Source: Rhizobium sp. CG5 (GTDB taxonomy: Bacteria; Pseudomonadota; Alphaproteobacteria; Rhizobiales; Rhizobiaceae). From it: 64,000 nucleotides of DNA. The position numbers and the translations under genes are program-made. This document shows positions 51,899 through 61,002 of the stretch, one piece after another. The notes beneath the pieces are model-generated. The model did not search any database. It had not been told where the DNA came from and saw only the letters and a program-made list of their open reading frames with translations. The DNA is taken from NCBI RefSeq assembly GCF_023701945.1, contig NZ_JABAEF010000007.1:1-64000 (forward strand). The letters run 5' to 3'. Position 1 is the stretch's first letter. Every line of letters begins with the position of its first letter.

Positions 51899-54165
51899 AT
51901 GAGACTCTCCTCCACCTCGGCGGCATTGTGTTGAATGATCTGACGGGCAAAGGCCGCCTGGCCGAGGGCAATGCCCCCGTCATTGGCCGGAACCCTGGAT
52001 GGCAGAAAGGGCTTCAGGCCGCGTGCGCGCAGGGTTGCGGCGAGACCTTCGGCCAGAACGCGGTTCATCATGCAGCCGCCGCCCAAAGCTATGCGGTCGA
52101 TGCCGCTCGCCTCTGCCTGCGCCGCCGCCCACGCGGCCAGGCCGGCGATCAGGGTGCCGTGGAACAGATCGGCGGCTGCGCAGCCTGCCAGCCGGTTTTC
52201 GGCCATGTAGACAAGCAGGGCGCGGAAATCGAGCATGCCGCCGTCGATCCGGAAGCCGCCGGCCAGGCCCTTCGGGGTTTCGACAAGCGCTTCAAACTCC
52301 ATCGCCGCCTGCCCCTCATAGGTCTGCTCCAGGCGGAGGCCGGCAATGGCGGCGGCGGCATCGAAGAGCCGGCCGAGGCTCGATGTGCGCGGCGGCTGCA
52401 TGCCGCGATCGAGCATGGCGGTCAGTCTCGCCACCCCTTGGTGTCCCGGCCAGAGCAGGTCGGCAAGATCGGCGCGCCCGGTTGTGTGGAGCGCGGCCAC
52501 GCCCATGCGCCAGGGGTCGCGCGCTGCCTTGTCGCCGCCGGGCAGTGGCAGGGAGGTGAGCGAACCGGAGCGTCTCCAGCAAGGTCCGTCGACAACCAGC
52601 ATTTCGCCGCCCCACATGCCGCCGTTAGCACCATGGCCATGGCCGTCCAGCGCCAAGCCGATGACAGGGCCTGAGAGCCGATATTCGGCGGTGACCGCAG
52701 CGATATGGGCCAGGTGATGCTGGACCCGCACCAGTGGCAAGCCGAGGCCCTCGGCGATCCGCACCGAGCGAAAATCCGGATGCAGGTCGCAGGCGGCATA
52801 ATCCGGCCGGACATCGAGGATGGAACAGAGATGGGAGACCGTCTCGTTCAGGAAGCGGATCGTCTCGCCATTGTCGAGACCGCCGACATGTTGCGAGAGA
52901 AAGGCCTCGCGGCCGCGGGTGACGCAGATCGTGTTCTTGAGGTCTGCGCCGAGGGCGATCACCGAGGGGCCGTCCTCGCCCAGATCGACCGGTTCCGGCA
53001 CGAAGCCGCGTGCCCGCCGCAAAAAGGCCGGCGCGCCGTCGATCACCTGCATGACCGAATCGTCGGCGCGAACGGCAATGTCCCGGTTGTGGGTGACAAT
53101 CAGGTCGGCGATGCCGGCGAGCCGCCGCAGGGCGTCCTCATTGTCGGCGCAGAGTGGCTCACCGCCCGGATTGGCGCTGGTGGCAACCAGCGCGGCGGGA
53201 CATTCCGGCATCGTTTCGGCCAGCGCATCGAGCAGCAGATGATGCACCGGCGCATAGGCGAGCATCACGCCGATCCGCTTCAGGCCGGGGGCGACGAGGC
53301 GGGAGATGGCATCGCGCGCCTCGCACAGGACGACCGGGTGCGCCGGGCTTTCGAGCAGGTCTGCCTGCTGCGCGGTGACGCCTGCTAGCATGCGGGCAGC
53401 TTCCATTGTCCTGACCATCACGGCAAACGGCTTCTGGTCGCGCCCTTTTCGTTCCCGCAGGCGGATGATCGCGGCATCGTTGCGGGCGTCGCACAGGAGG
53501 TGGAAGCCGCCAATGCCTTTCAACGCAACGATCTCGCCGCGACAGAGGGCCGCGGCGATCGCATCGATCGGATGGCTGAGCGTCGGCCCGCAAGCGGGAC
53601 AGGCGACCGGCTCGGCATGAAAACGGCGATTGTCGGGGTCGCGGTATTCGGCACTGCAGGCCGGACACATCGCGAACGGCGCCATCGAGGTCTGGGCGCG
53701 GTCATAGGGAAGGGTCCGGGTGATGGTGAAGCGCGGGCCGCAATGGGTGCAGTTGACGAAGGGATAGGCGAAGAAGCGGCTCTCAGGATCAATAAGCTCT
53801 TGCTGACAGTCTTCGCAGGTGGCGGCATCGGCGCCGATCCGCGTCGCGGCCTGTCCGCCGCGGCTTTCGAGGATCTCGAAGCGCTCGCCACCCGCCGTCG
53901 GCAGCTCGATAATGTCGACCGCGTCGATGCGCGCAAGGGGTGGGGCTTCGCTATACATAGCCTCGACAAAGCGGCCGGCAGTTGCACCTTCAATTTCGAT
54001 CAGCACGCCGGCATTGTCATTGAGGACGAAGCCGGAGAGCAGCATCTTGCGGGCAAGCTGGTAGGCAAAGGGGCGAAAGCCGACACCTTGCACGCAACCG
54101 CGAACCCGCAGCCGCAGCCGCTGGACGGGTTGGTCAACAAGGGGCCTTGCGCTCGCGCCCGTCAT
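51889..54165 (-). CDS. hypF: HypF, carbamoyltransferase for hydrogenase maturation
   Basis: A 758-residue enzyme. An acylphosphatase domain (RVRGCVQGVGFRPFAYQLA) is followed by two zinc fingers (CEDCQQE, NCTHCGP, CPACSAEY, ACPACGP), a YrdC-like domain (KGIGGFHLLCDARN) and a Kae1-like C-terminal domain (HHLAHIAAV, GHGANGGMWGGE, ALGGGCMMNRVL). It makes carbamoyl-adenylate from carbamoyl phosphate and transfers it to HypE. Full length and intact; 4 nt after hypB. Confidence 0.95.
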   Translation of the reverse strand: MTGASARPLVDQPVQRLRLRVRGCVQGVGFRPFAYQLARKMLLSGFVLNDNAGVLIEIEGATAGRFVEAMYSEAPPLARIDAVDIIELPTAGGERFEILESRGGQAATRIGADAATCEDCQQELIDPESRFFAYPFVNCTHCGPRFTITRTLPYDRAQTSMAPFAMCPACSAEYRDPDNRRFHAEPVACPACGPTLSHPIDAIAAALCRGEIVALKGIGGFHLLCDARNDAAIIRLRERKGRDQKPFAVMVRTMEAARMLAGVTAQQADLLESPAHPVVLCEARDAISRLVAPGLKRIGVMLAYAPVHHLLLDALAETMPECPAALVATSANPGGEPLCADNEDALRRLAGIADLIVTHNRDIAVRADDSVMQVIDGAPAFLRRARGFVPEPVDLGEDGPSVIALGADLKNTICVTRGREAFLSQHVGGLDNGETIRFLNETVSHLCSILDVRPDYAACDLHPDFRSVRIAEGLGLPLVRVQHHLAHIAAVTAEYRLSGPVIGLALDGHGHGANGGMWGGEMLVVDGPCWRRSGSLTSLPLPGGDKAARDPWRMGVAALHTTGRADLADLLWPGHQGVARLTAMLDRGMQPPRTSSLGRLFDAAAAIAGLRLEQTYEGQAAMEFEALVETPKGLAGGFRIDGGMLDFRALLVYMAENRLAGCAAADLFHGTLIAGLAAWAAAQAEASGIDRIALGGGCMMNRVLAEGLAATLRARGLKPFLPSRVPANDGGIALGQAAFARQIIQHNAAEVEESLICV

Positions 54166-54169
54166 CGTC

Positions 54170-55051
54170 TCAGGCCGCCTTTGCCGCCTGGCGGGCCGCG
54201 GAGGCTTCGAGCCAGGCGTAGAAGGCCTCCATACCTTCGCCGGTGCGGGCCGACACGGTCAGCGTCTGCAGGCGCGGATTGACCCGCAAGGCGTTGGCGA
54301 TGCAGAGCCCGACGTTGAAATCGAGATGCGGCAGGAGATCGGATTTGTTGAGGATCATCAGGTCGGCAGCGGCGAACATATCAGGGTATTTGAGCGGCTT
54401 GTCCTCGCCCTCGGTGACGGAGAGTACGGCCACCTTGTGGGCTTCGCCGAGGTCGAAGGCCGCCGGACAGACGAGATTACCGACATTCTCGATGAAGAGA
54501 ACGGAGCCCGGCTGCGGGCGCAGATCCTCGACCGCGTGGCCCACCATATGGGCGTCGAGATGGCAGCCCTTGCCGGTATTGATCTGGATCGCCGGGGCTC
54601 CGGTCTCGCGAATGCGGGCCGCATCGTTCGAGGTCTGCTGGTCGCCTTCGATGACGCTGATTTCCAGCCGGTCCTTCAACTCGTTGATCGTGCGCACCAA
54701 AAGGCTGGTCTTGCCGGAGCCGGGACTGGAGACGAAGTTGAGCGCGAAAATGCCGTTGCGCACGAAGAAGGCGCGGTTCTTGTCGGCATGGCTGTCATTC
54801 TTCGACAGGATGTCGGTCTCGATCTGGATGATGCGTTCCTGGCTTAGGCCTGGCACATGCACGCCGGCAATGCCCTTGCCATAATGCACCGCACCGTCTT
54901 CCGCATGGTGATGCTCGTGATCATGATCATGATGGTGACCATGATCGTGATCTCCGTGATGGTGCTCATGACCGTGGTCATGGTCGTGGGCCGTCTGCGC
55001 CTTATCCTTGTCGATCACTGCCTGGGTTCCGCAACCGCATACCGTGCACAT
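54170..55051 (-). CDS. hypB: HypB, nickel-inserting GTPase with a histidine-rich region
   Basis: A 293-residue GTPase. The N-terminal MCTVCGCG motif binds nickel with high affinity. Residues 20-55 are a His/Asp-rich stretch (more than 15 His) that can store nickel, as in Bradyrhizobium HypB. The G domain has [32 protein letters not shown] and LNKSDLLP. It delivers nickel to the large subunit together with HypA, whose gene it overlaps by one base. Confidence 0.95.
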   Translation of the reverse strand: MCTVCGCGTQAVIDKDKAQTAHDHDHGHEHHHGDHDHGHHHDHDHEHHHAEDGAVHYGKGIAGVHVPGLSQERIIQIETDILSKNDSHADKNRAFFVRNGIFALNFVSSPGSGKTSLLVRTINELKDRLEISVIEGDQQTSNDAARIRETGAPAIQINTGKGCHLDAHMVGHAVEDLRPQPGSVLFIENVGNLVCPAAFDLGEAHKVAVLSVTEGEDKPLKYPDMFAAADLMILNKSDLLPHLDFNVGLCIANALRVNPRLQTLTVSARTGEGMEAFYAWLEASAARQAAKAA

Positions 55052-55392
55052 CAGATCACCTCCATGTCTCTGATCTTCAATTCATCGCCTGCCGTCATCT
55101 GGACGCGGTGATTGCCGCAGTCCGGGCAGGCGCCAAAACGTTCCGTCAATTCCACCGTCTTGCCGCAGTCGAGGCACCAGCCTTCTCCGGCGATCCGGTT
55201 GATCTCAAGGGCGGCATCCTGCGCCATCGTTCCGCGCCGGATGGCATCGTAACAGAAGGAAAGCGCCTCCGGATTGACGTGACTCAAGACGCCGACATCG
55301 AGCCGGATCGACCGGATGGCGCTGGCACTGTTGGCCCTGGCGGTTTCGCAGGCGATCTCCACGACGCTTTCCATCAACGACATCTCATGCAT
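55051..55392 (-). CDS. hypA: HypA, nickel metallochaperone
   Basis: A 113-residue protein starting MHEMSLME; His2 is the nickel ligand, which fixes this start. The zinc site is [10 protein letters not shown] and CPDCGNHRV. It brings nickel to the hydrogenase large subunit with HypB. It overlaps hupK by 8 nt. Confidence 0.93.
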   Translation of the reverse strand: MHEMSLMESVVEIACETARANSASAIRSIRLDVGVLSHVNPEALSFCYDAIRRGTMAQDAALEINRIAGEGWCLDCGKTVELTERFGACPDCGNHRVQMTAGDELKIRDMEVI

Positions 55393-56497
55393 GGGCTGCC
55401 TCGCGCACGGTGATTTCGAATGCCACGCATGGGTCAAACAGCGCGGCGAGTTGCGAGACGACCTTGCGGCCGGCCTCGCCATCGCCGATCCTACAGGAGA
55501 GCAGCGTTTCGACAAACGGACCGGCCGGGTGGAAATTCCATTCGGTCGGTGCGAGAATCCGGTAGGCGGAAATCGATCCATCACTGCCGATCTCCGCCTG
55601 GTGATAGAGCCGGCCCCGCGCGCATTCCACCGCCCCATAACCGCCCGCGCCGGGGCTCGGTCCGTCGCTGAACAGCGGCGCGAGGTCGCGCTCCTCACCG
55701 TCGGCGATGCCCTGCAGCAGGTTGAGACAGAGGCGCACGTCTTTGATGCGTGCCAGCAAGCGTGCAGCTAGATAGGGCTCGTCCGTCGCCGCCGAAGCGC
55801 GCAGCCGGGCATAGGCGCCGGTCTCGGCAACCCGGCCGGCCAGATAGGGGAGGGCGGCATAGCCGGATTCCCGGACGAGATGATCGAGGACTTCCTCGTC
55901 GTCATGGAGGTTAAGCGAATCCGGCCGGCGCAGCCGGAAGATCCGCTCGAAGCGGATCTCGTCGAGGATCGCCGCACATAGCGTCCCCGTCGCGGGGATA
56001 TCGCCCACCACCGGTATGCCAAGGGAGGTGGCGGCGCCTTCCAGGCGAGCCGTCGGCAAGGCCAGGGTGTGGATCGGCAGGGTGCCGGCACGGGCTCCGG
56101 CGATGATGCTCTGCGAGGCGGCAAGCGCTTCGCGCAAATGCACGCCCGAGGCCACGGCCAGGTCCGAAACCCGGTGCGATGGCCAGTGCAGAGCCAGCGC
56201 CCGAAGGGTTTCGAAGACGCGTTCAGCCAGCAGCCCGGTGGCGGCGGCCAGCCGCTCGTCGCCGCCCATGGCCCGGTCCGCGGCACGCAGCACCGCCAGC
56301 CGTGCGGCGATCGATTGGGCGAACCCGCAGAGCGAGAACAGTTGGCCGGCCAGTACCGGGGCTTCCTCGGGGCGGCGGCCGAGGAACATGCGGGCCAGGC
56401 CCTGCGGCCGGCTGCCGGACAGTTCGGCGGCGCAGACCTGGCCGCGCGACACGGTCACATCGATCCTGATCGTGCCGGCCCCGAGAGCGAAGGTCAT
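55385..56497 (-). CDS. hupK: HupK, hydrogenase assembly protein
   Basis: A 370-residue protein starting [13 protein letters not shown]. HupK is a distant relative of hydrogenase large subunits that lacks the nickel-binding cysteines and is thought to act as a scaffold during cofactor assembly in aerobes. [20 protein letters not shown] and [15 protein letters not shown] [15 protein letters not shown] are family segments; position between hupJ and hypA is standard in rhizobia. Confidence 0.85.
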   Translation of the reverse strand: MTFALGAGTIRIDVTVSRGQVCAAELSGSRPQGLARMFLGRRPEEAPVLAGQLFSLCGFAQSIAARLAVLRAADRAMGGDERLAAATGLLAERVFETLRALALHWPSHRVSDLAVASGVHLREALAASQSIIAGARAGTLPIHTLALPTARLEGAATSLGIPVVGDIPATGTLCAAILDEIRFERIFRLRRPDSLNLHDDEEVLDHLVRESGYAALPYLAGRVAETGAYARLRASAATDEPYLAARLLARIKDVRLCLNLLQGIADGEERDLAPLFSDGPSPGAGGYGAVECARGRLYHQAEIGSDGSISAYRILAPTEWNFHPAGPFVETLLSCRIGDGEAGRKVVSQLAALFDPCVAFEITVREAAHA

Positions 56498-57018
56498 GGG
56501 CCGGCGTCCTCTGGCTGGCCAATACGGCCGCGCAACAGGTCGCGGCGGTTGACTTCGGCCGGCGGCCTCGGTGGCTCTTCGAGGAGGGATGGATCGAAAA
56601 AGGCGCGAGCGGCTTCTTCGGCCGTCTGCAGGGCCGCGTCCATGGAGCCGAATTCGAAGACCGGCGAAAAAAGCGAACAGCAATCCAGCCGGCCGAAACC
56701 CTCAAGCTCGCCGGTAATGAAGTCCACTTCTCCGGCCGGCAGTCCGATGCGGATTGTTGTGCCTGGAACGATCGCGGGGGCAGGGCGTCCCTCCGGCAGG
56801 TCGGCAGCAACGAGGTTCATGAACCAGGGCGTCGTGACGATGCCGATGGCGCGTCCGCCATAGCTGCGAAAACCGCTTGCTGCGACCGTGAGTGCCGGAT
56901 TGCAGATCGGCAGGTCATGCATCGACCGCTCGAAAATACCGCGATAGAGCGTTTCGAGGCTTTGGCCGAGCGCGCAAGCCGCATCGTCGCAGGACTGGGT
57001 GGAGCGGTCAGCGTGCAT
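56494..57018 (-). CDS. hupJ: HupJ, [NiFe] hydrogenase assembly chaperone (HybE family)
   Basis: A 174-residue protein. The HybE-family core includes [34 protein letters not shown] and [20 protein letters not shown]. HybE/HupJ helps the precursor subunits avoid premature export. It overlaps hupI by 11 nt and hupK by 4 nt. Confidence 0.87.
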   Translation of the reverse strand: MHADRSTQSCDDAACALGQSLETLYRGIFERSMHDLPICNPALTVAASGFRSYGGRAIGIVTTPWFMNLVAADLPEGRPAPAIVPGTTIRIGLPAGEVDFITGELEGFGRLDCCSLFSPVFEFGSMDAALQTAEEAARAFFDPSLLEEPPRPPAEVNRRDLLRGRIGQPEDAGP

Positions 57019-57223
57019 CGCTCAGTCTCATGAATTTCGACTGCAGGGCATCGCAATTGGGACAGCGCCAGTCCTCGGGAAGGGCGGAAAATGGCGTGCC
57101 GGCTTCGATCTGCCAGACGGGGTCGCCCTCCGCCGGATCATAGACGTGCCAGCAGATGCCGCACTCCATCTTGTCACTGTCGCAGACCGTCTCGCGCTTG
57201 CCGAAATTCTCGAAGCTGCTCAT
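57008..57223 (-). CDS. hupI: HupI, rubredoxin
   Basis: A 71-residue rubredoxin with both iron-binding pairs, [16 protein letters not shown] and [14 protein letters not shown]. The start [11 protein letters not shown] gives a short N-terminal extension. In rhizobia HupI is needed for hydrogenase activity under oxygen, probably to protect or mature the small subunit. It overlaps hupH by 4 nt. Confidence 0.93.
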   Translation of the reverse strand: MSSFENFGKRETVCDSDKMECGICWHVYDPAEGDPVWQIEAGTPFSALPEDWRCPNCDALQSKFMRLSDAR

Positions 57224-58068
57224 TTGAAATAGGCCTCTTCGATCTCGCGCAGCCGCATTTCGGAATCGCGGAAATCCTCTTCCGCTGCAAGGGCGACGGA
57301 GGGGATGTCGGAGATCTCCAGCGTGTCGAGGATGATCGTGTCCATGGCGTTGTAGAACTGCACGGACCAGACATGGCGGGCACCCGTCGCCACCACGCGG
57401 CATGTGCCGTAGCCGCGCGAGGTGAGCTGTACAGGTCCGGCGCCCAATGTCTGCTGCAGAAATGTCATGTCCTCAGGGCTCATCGGAAACAGCGAGAAGG
57501 TGATGATATGCGGCTCGTCACCCTCCTTGTAGCGCCCGATCCGGTCGCCGATCTCGTGCAGCACCGGCATGACATTCATGGCACCTGCGGGGGCCGGCCC
57601 GTGGATGATCTGTGGTGGAAGCACAGCGCAGGCTTGCCGCACGGCAGCCGGGATCGAGGCGACTTCGACATAGTCTGCCAGCAATGCGCCATTGGCGTCG
57701 GTAAAGCGGACGCGCCAGACGCCGGCCATGACGGCCTCCTGGATCTGCGCCAGGACCCCGTTCGCAAGGGCCGCGACGCCGGCCACTTCGCCTTCGCCGA
57801 GCGTCTGAGTGATGAGTTCCTTGTCATCGTCGGCAAAGTCGGTGATGTCGAACAGATGGCCCGGCTGATCGGCTTTCTGCGCCGCCAGTGCGTCGGCGAT
57901 CCGGGGCAGGAGTTCGGCGGTCTGGCGACAGCGCCTTATCATCTCTTCCGCCGAACTGGTGGCCAGATAGTTCAGCTTTCGTGCGCGCAGCGGCGTCTCG
58001 GCGCCGATCGGCATGACGGTCATGGTCGCATCGTCGCCCTCGGGCGCAACCCAGAAACCTGCTTTCAT
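57220..58068 (-). CDS. hupH: HupH, hydrogenase expression/formation protein
   Basis: A 282-residue HyaF/HupH-family protein. The C-terminal domain is duplicated: VWRVRFTDANGALLADYVEV and HVWSVQFYNAMDTIILDTLE are the two matching strands. HupH takes part in small-subunit maturation with HupG and HupI. Coupled to hupG and hupI by 4-nt overlaps. Confidence 0.87.
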   Translation of the reverse strand: MKAGFWVAPEGDDATMTVMPIGAETPLRARKLNYLATSSAEEMIRRCRQTAELLPRIADALAAQKADQPGHLFDITDFADDDKELITQTLGEGEVAGVAALANGVLAQIQEAVMAGVWRVRFTDANGALLADYVEVASIPAAVRQACAVLPPQIIHGPAPAGAMNVMPVLHEIGDRIGRYKEGDEPHIITFSLFPMSPEDMTFLQQTLGAGPVQLTSRGYGTCRVVATGARHVWSVQFYNAMDTIILDTLEISDIPSVALAAEEDFRDSEMRLREIEEAYFK

Positions 58069-58514
58069 CGAACGATCTCCTTACCGGCATGGGTGATTTC
58101 GACGCGCGGGCCGCCGGACGGGGCAAGGACCGGGGCATCCGGCGACAGCCAGGCGCCGATCTTCTCGATATAGTCCGACCAGTCGCGGATCTTACCGAGC
58201 ACGCCAAGCGGCTGGTCGCGCCGCGTCACGACAAGGCTCGGCATGACCACCACGTTGAAACGCGCCTTGAGGCCGTCCTCGGCGGCTCTGTCGATCACGG
58301 CGCCGCGCAGTTTCCCCTGGAAGGTCTTGAGCAGTTCCGGCAGGACGACCGCCACGTCATCGGCTTCGGGCCGCTGCTTCGGATCGCCGGTGAAGAAGAG
58401 AATACAGTTGTCGGGCTCGCCTTCAGCCGGTGCCAGGAAGGCATCGATATTTGTCCCGTCGACGAACGGCAGCCCCGCCTGTTCGCGCAGTGCGCCTATG
58501 AGATATGATGGCAT
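58065..58514 (-). CDS. hupG: HupG, hydrogenase accessory protein (HyaE family)
   Basis: A 149-residue thioredoxin-fold protein without the CxxC motif, as usual for HyaE/HupG, which binds the small-subunit Tat signal. ILFFTGDPKQRPEADDVAVV and FNVVVMPSLVVTRRDQPLG are typical. Start MPSYLIGAL is set by a GGGAGGA Shine-Dalgarno 4-5 nt upstream; an ATG 21 nt further up lacks one. First gene after the sigma-54 promoter. Confidence 0.87.
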   Translation of the reverse strand: MPSYLIGALREQAGLPFVDGTNIDAFLAPAEGEPDNCILFFTGDPKQRPEADDVAVVLPELLKTFQGKLRGAVIDRAAEDGLKARFNVVVMPSLVVTRRDQPLGVLGKIRDWSDYIEKIGAWLSPDAPVLAPSGGPRVEITHAGKEIVR

Positions 58515-58558
58515 TATGTCCTCCCTGATCGGCATGCCGGTATTTTAGGGAAAGATTT

Positions 58559-58573
58559 GCAAGTGCCGTGCCA
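58559..58573 (-). promoter_or_regulatory. Sigma-54 promoter of hupG-hupT
   Basis: On the minus strand TGGCACGGCACTTGC matches the sigma-54 consensus TGGCACG-N4-TTGC at every fixed position, with the -24 GG and -12 GC correctly spaced. The -12 element lies 45 nt before the hupG start. The probable activator is HupR/HoxA, encoded at the end of the same unit. Confidence 0.85.
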
Positions 58574-58653
58574 GCTGGAAGGAAAGAGGAATTCCATTGA
58601 TCTGAAAGGATAATTTCCAGCGCAAAGCCTGTGGGCGATGGTTTAAGTGGAAA

Positions 58654-58678
58654 GTTTGCTTTCAGACTGAAAACAAAC
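58654..58678. promoter_or_regulatory. Inverted repeat between hupF and hupG
   Basis: GTTTGCTTTCAG-A-CTGAAAACAAAC: 12-bp arms with one mismatch around a single base. It lies 11 nt after the hupF stop and about 80 nt upstream of the sigma-54 promoter, a distance usual for activator-binding sites. A termination or processing role for the hupSLCDEF transcript is the alternative. Confidence 0.5.
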
Positions 58679-58688
58679 CTCTCAGACG

Positions 58689-58979
58689 TCAGCGCAGATG
58701 CTCGGGCAGTTCCGGCTCGCGGGAGATGAGATCGGCAAACAGATGCTCGAAATTGCGTCCTTCGACGGCTTCTGCAAGCCCCTTGAGGGCGTTGTCGATC
58801 GCTTGCGCCTCGTCTGCGTCCAGGACGCGGATGGCGGAACCGAGATGGGTCAGGACGAAGGTGCCGGGCGGCTGTGCGCCGACAAGCATCATCGAAATCG
58901 ATGAAATCACGTCGTGGCGCTTACAGCGTGCGGTCAGTTCGTCGCCATCCACAACCTGCATGGGAATGCCTATGCACAT
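58689..58979 (-). CDS. hupF: HupF, HypC-family hydrogenase chaperone
   Basis: A 96-residue HypC paralogue with the same N-terminal motif MCIGIPMQV (Cys2) and VGAQPPGTFVLTHLGSAIRV block. In rhizobia HupF protects HupL under oxygen and assists its maturation. The C-terminal extension FADLISREPELPEHLR is typical of HupF against HypC. Confidence 0.92.
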   Translation of the reverse strand: MCIGIPMQVVDGDELTARCKRHDVISSISMMLVGAQPPGTFVLTHLGSAIRVLDADEAQAIDNALKGLAEAVEGRNFEHLFADLISREPELPEHLR

Positions 58980-59069
58980 GTCGCTCTCCTGTCCTTGATT
59001 GTCTCTGTTAAAACCGGAAACGCGCAAGTCTGACCTTGCGCGTTTCGTGGTGCCGAAGCCTGCGGGCCG

Positions 59070-59645
59070 TCAGCCGGCAAGAAGTGCGGCGCCGGAGATG
59101 GCCACGACCGCGCCGGCAATGCGCGCTGCGACCTGCCCGGCCCTGCCGAAGCGAAGCGCACCGAGGCCGATGCCGGCCGCGTGGAGGGCGATCGTCGCGG
59201 CCAGAAAACCGGCCACGTAACCGGCCGCATGCGACATGGCCGGCAATTCGGTGCCGTGCGCATGGCCATGGAACAGCGCGCACAGGCCGACGATGGCAGA
59301 AGCGCCTGCGGTTGGAATCTTGACTTCAAAGGCAACCAGCAGTCCGAGGATCGCGACGGTGAGCGCGATGGCGGTCTCGACCATCGGCAGCGGCACCCCA
59401 TAGATGCCGAGCATGCCGCCGACGGCCATGACCGACACGAAGGCAGCGGGCACGATCCAGCGGGCCGTGCCGCCGAGCGTGGAGGCCCAGAAGCCGACGG
59501 CGACCATGGCCAGCACGTGATCGAGGCCGCTGATCGGATGGCTGAGGCCGGCCAGCGCCCCGTCGCTGTGCAGGCCGACATGGGCATGGGCAACCGTTGG
59601 CAGGGTTACGGCCGCCAGCGTGGCCAGAATGCGAGCATATCTCAT
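59070..59645 (-). CDS. hupE: HupE, nickel permease
   Basis: A 191-residue HupE/UreJ-family protein. A cleavable signal (ILATLAAVTLPTVAHA) precedes six membrane helices. HPISGLDHVLAMVAVG carries the conserved histidines and aspartate that bind nickel; FHGHAHGTELP is the second histidine motif. It imports nickel for the hydrogenase by facilitated diffusion. It is 10 nt after hupD; a 90-nt gap follows to hupF. Confidence 0.92.
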   Translation of the reverse strand: MRYARILATLAAVTLPTVAHAHVGLHSDGALAGLSHPISGLDHVLAMVAVGFWASTLGGTARWIVPAAFVSVMAVGGMLGIYGVPLPMVETAIALTVAILGLLVAFEVKIPTAGASAIVGLCALFHGHAHGTELPAMSHAAGYVAGFLAATIALHAAGIGLGALRFGRAGQVAARIAGAVVAISGAALLAG

Positions 59646-59655
59646 GAATTCCTCC

Positions 59656-60258
59656 CTAGAGAACCGGTGCAGGCTGCGCCTCACGCCGTTCGTAGCTTTC
59701 AAAATCGATATCGTTTTCAAGCAGAGCCGGAACGACCTCGTCCGCCGAGCGGGGGCGGATCGCGATCCCCCACGACGCCAGAAGATCGGCCGCGATCTGC
59801 AAGGCTCTTGGAATGACGGCCTTGACCGGCCCGGTCAGCGGACCGCCCCAGTCTTCCAGATCGACCGGCTGGCAACCGATCAGCGCCAGCTTCTCCGGAT
59901 AGTGGCCGAGCAGGTCGGCGGCGCTCAGGACTTCCTGGAAGCCGGTCTGGTGCAGGCTCATCTTCTTGGCGCCGGTGAATTTCGGCACCTCGTCGTCCTC
60001 GACGAGCTTCAGCGTGCCGGGCACCAGGCCGTAGTCGATCGCGTCGAAGACGATCAGATAGTCGGCCTCCGTCACGAACTGGACAAGATAGAGGCCCTGC
60101 GTGCCGCCATCGAGGATGGTGATATTGTCCGGCACCGCATAGGCGCGATGAAAGGCCTCGACCGCGCGTACGCCAAAGCCTTCGTCCGCCCAGAGGATAT
60201 TGCCGATACCCAGCACGAGGACGCGGGGAGATGCGGGGGCGTGATGCTGCGCCATCAT
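59656..60258 (-). CDS. hupD: HupD, hydrogenase large-subunit maturation protease
   Basis: A 200-residue endopeptidase. VLGIGNILWADEGFGVRAVE carries the first nickel-sensing Glu; FDAIDYG and LHQTGFQEVL hold the remaining Asp and His. It removes the C-terminal peptide of HupL after nickel insertion. Two adjacent ATG codons exist; the first overlaps the hupC stop. Confidence 0.93.
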   Translation of the reverse strand: MMAQHHAPASPRVLVLGIGNILWADEGFGVRAVEAFHRAYAVPDNITILDGGTQGLYLVQFVTEADYLIVFDAIDYGLVPGTLKLVEDDEVPKFTGAKKMSLHQTGFQEVLSAADLLGHYPEKLALIGCQPVDLEDWGGPLTGPVKAVIPRALQIAADLLASWGIAIRPRSADEVVPALLENDIDFESYERREAQPAPVL

Positions 60259-60992
60259 TCCTCCTCCTCGTCCTTGAACAGCCGCTCGCCGGAGATCATC
60301 GAGGAAATGATCGACTGGCGGCTCATGATGTCCTCGCGCACCGCCACATAGATATGGACGATCATGAAGATCACCAGCACCCACATGCCGAGATGGTGCC
60401 AGGTATGGATCGACTGGCTATTGGGCCAGATCGAGAACACCCAGCCGAACAGCGCATATTGCCAACTGTCGCGGCCTGTTCCCTCGGAATAGAGGGCAAA
60501 GCCGGTGACAATCATGAAGATGGTTGGCAGGACCACGGCCAGGAACATGGAGAACTGCGCCAGCGGATTGTGGCCGATGTATTTCTTCGGGTGCTTGACC
60601 ATGAAGGAATACCACCAGATCTCGTGCAGCCATTCCTTCCAGAAGCGGCCGCTCCAGAAGGGAAAGTAGAAGATCTGCCGCGAATGAGGGTTGCCGACAA
60701 ACGCCCAGTAGATGCGCATCAGAAAACCGACGGCCAGGATCTGGCCGGCGGCAAAGTGGGTGAAACGGATATAGCCCATCAGGAAATGGCTCGACGCCTC
60801 GCCCGACAATGTCGGCGGCGGGCTGCCGATGAAGTAGCCGGTGACCATCAGCACGACGATCGCCAGCGCATTGACCCAGTGCCAGATGCGCACCGGGACT
60901 TCATAGACATAGACGCTCTGGCGGGAGACCGCCGCTTCGCCGTGGGAATCGGAGGCTGCCACCTTTTCAGTGACGCTTTCAGTCATGCTCAT
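60255..60992 (-). CDS. hupC: HupC, b-type cytochrome subunit of uptake hydrogenase
   Basis: A 245-residue membrane protein with four helices. Haem ligands are in VRIWHWVNALAIVVLMVTGY, the GYIRFTHFAAG segment and IHTWHHLGMWVLVIFMIVHIY (two separated His). It anchors HupSL in the inner membrane and passes electrons to quinone. Start MSMTES at 60992, 10 nt after hupL; a further ATG is at 60986. Confidence 0.93.
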   Translation of the reverse strand: MSMTESVTEKVAASDSHGEAAVSRQSVYVYEVPVRIWHWVNALAIVVLMVTGYFIGSPPPTLSGEASSHFLMGYIRFTHFAAGQILAVGFLMRIYWAFVGNPHSRQIFYFPFWSGRFWKEWLHEIWWYSFMVKHPKKYIGHNPLAQFSMFLAVVLPTIFMIVTGFALYSEGTGRDSWQYALFGWVFSIWPNSQSIHTWHHLGMWVLVIFMIVHIYVAVREDIMSRQSIISSMISGERLFKDEEEE

Positions 60993-61002
60993 CGCATCCT
61001 CC

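Noticed and set aside
54897..54995. Low-complexity CAT/ATG-rich tract considered as a simple repeat element
   Set aside because: It encodes the histidine-rich nickel-storage region of HypB.
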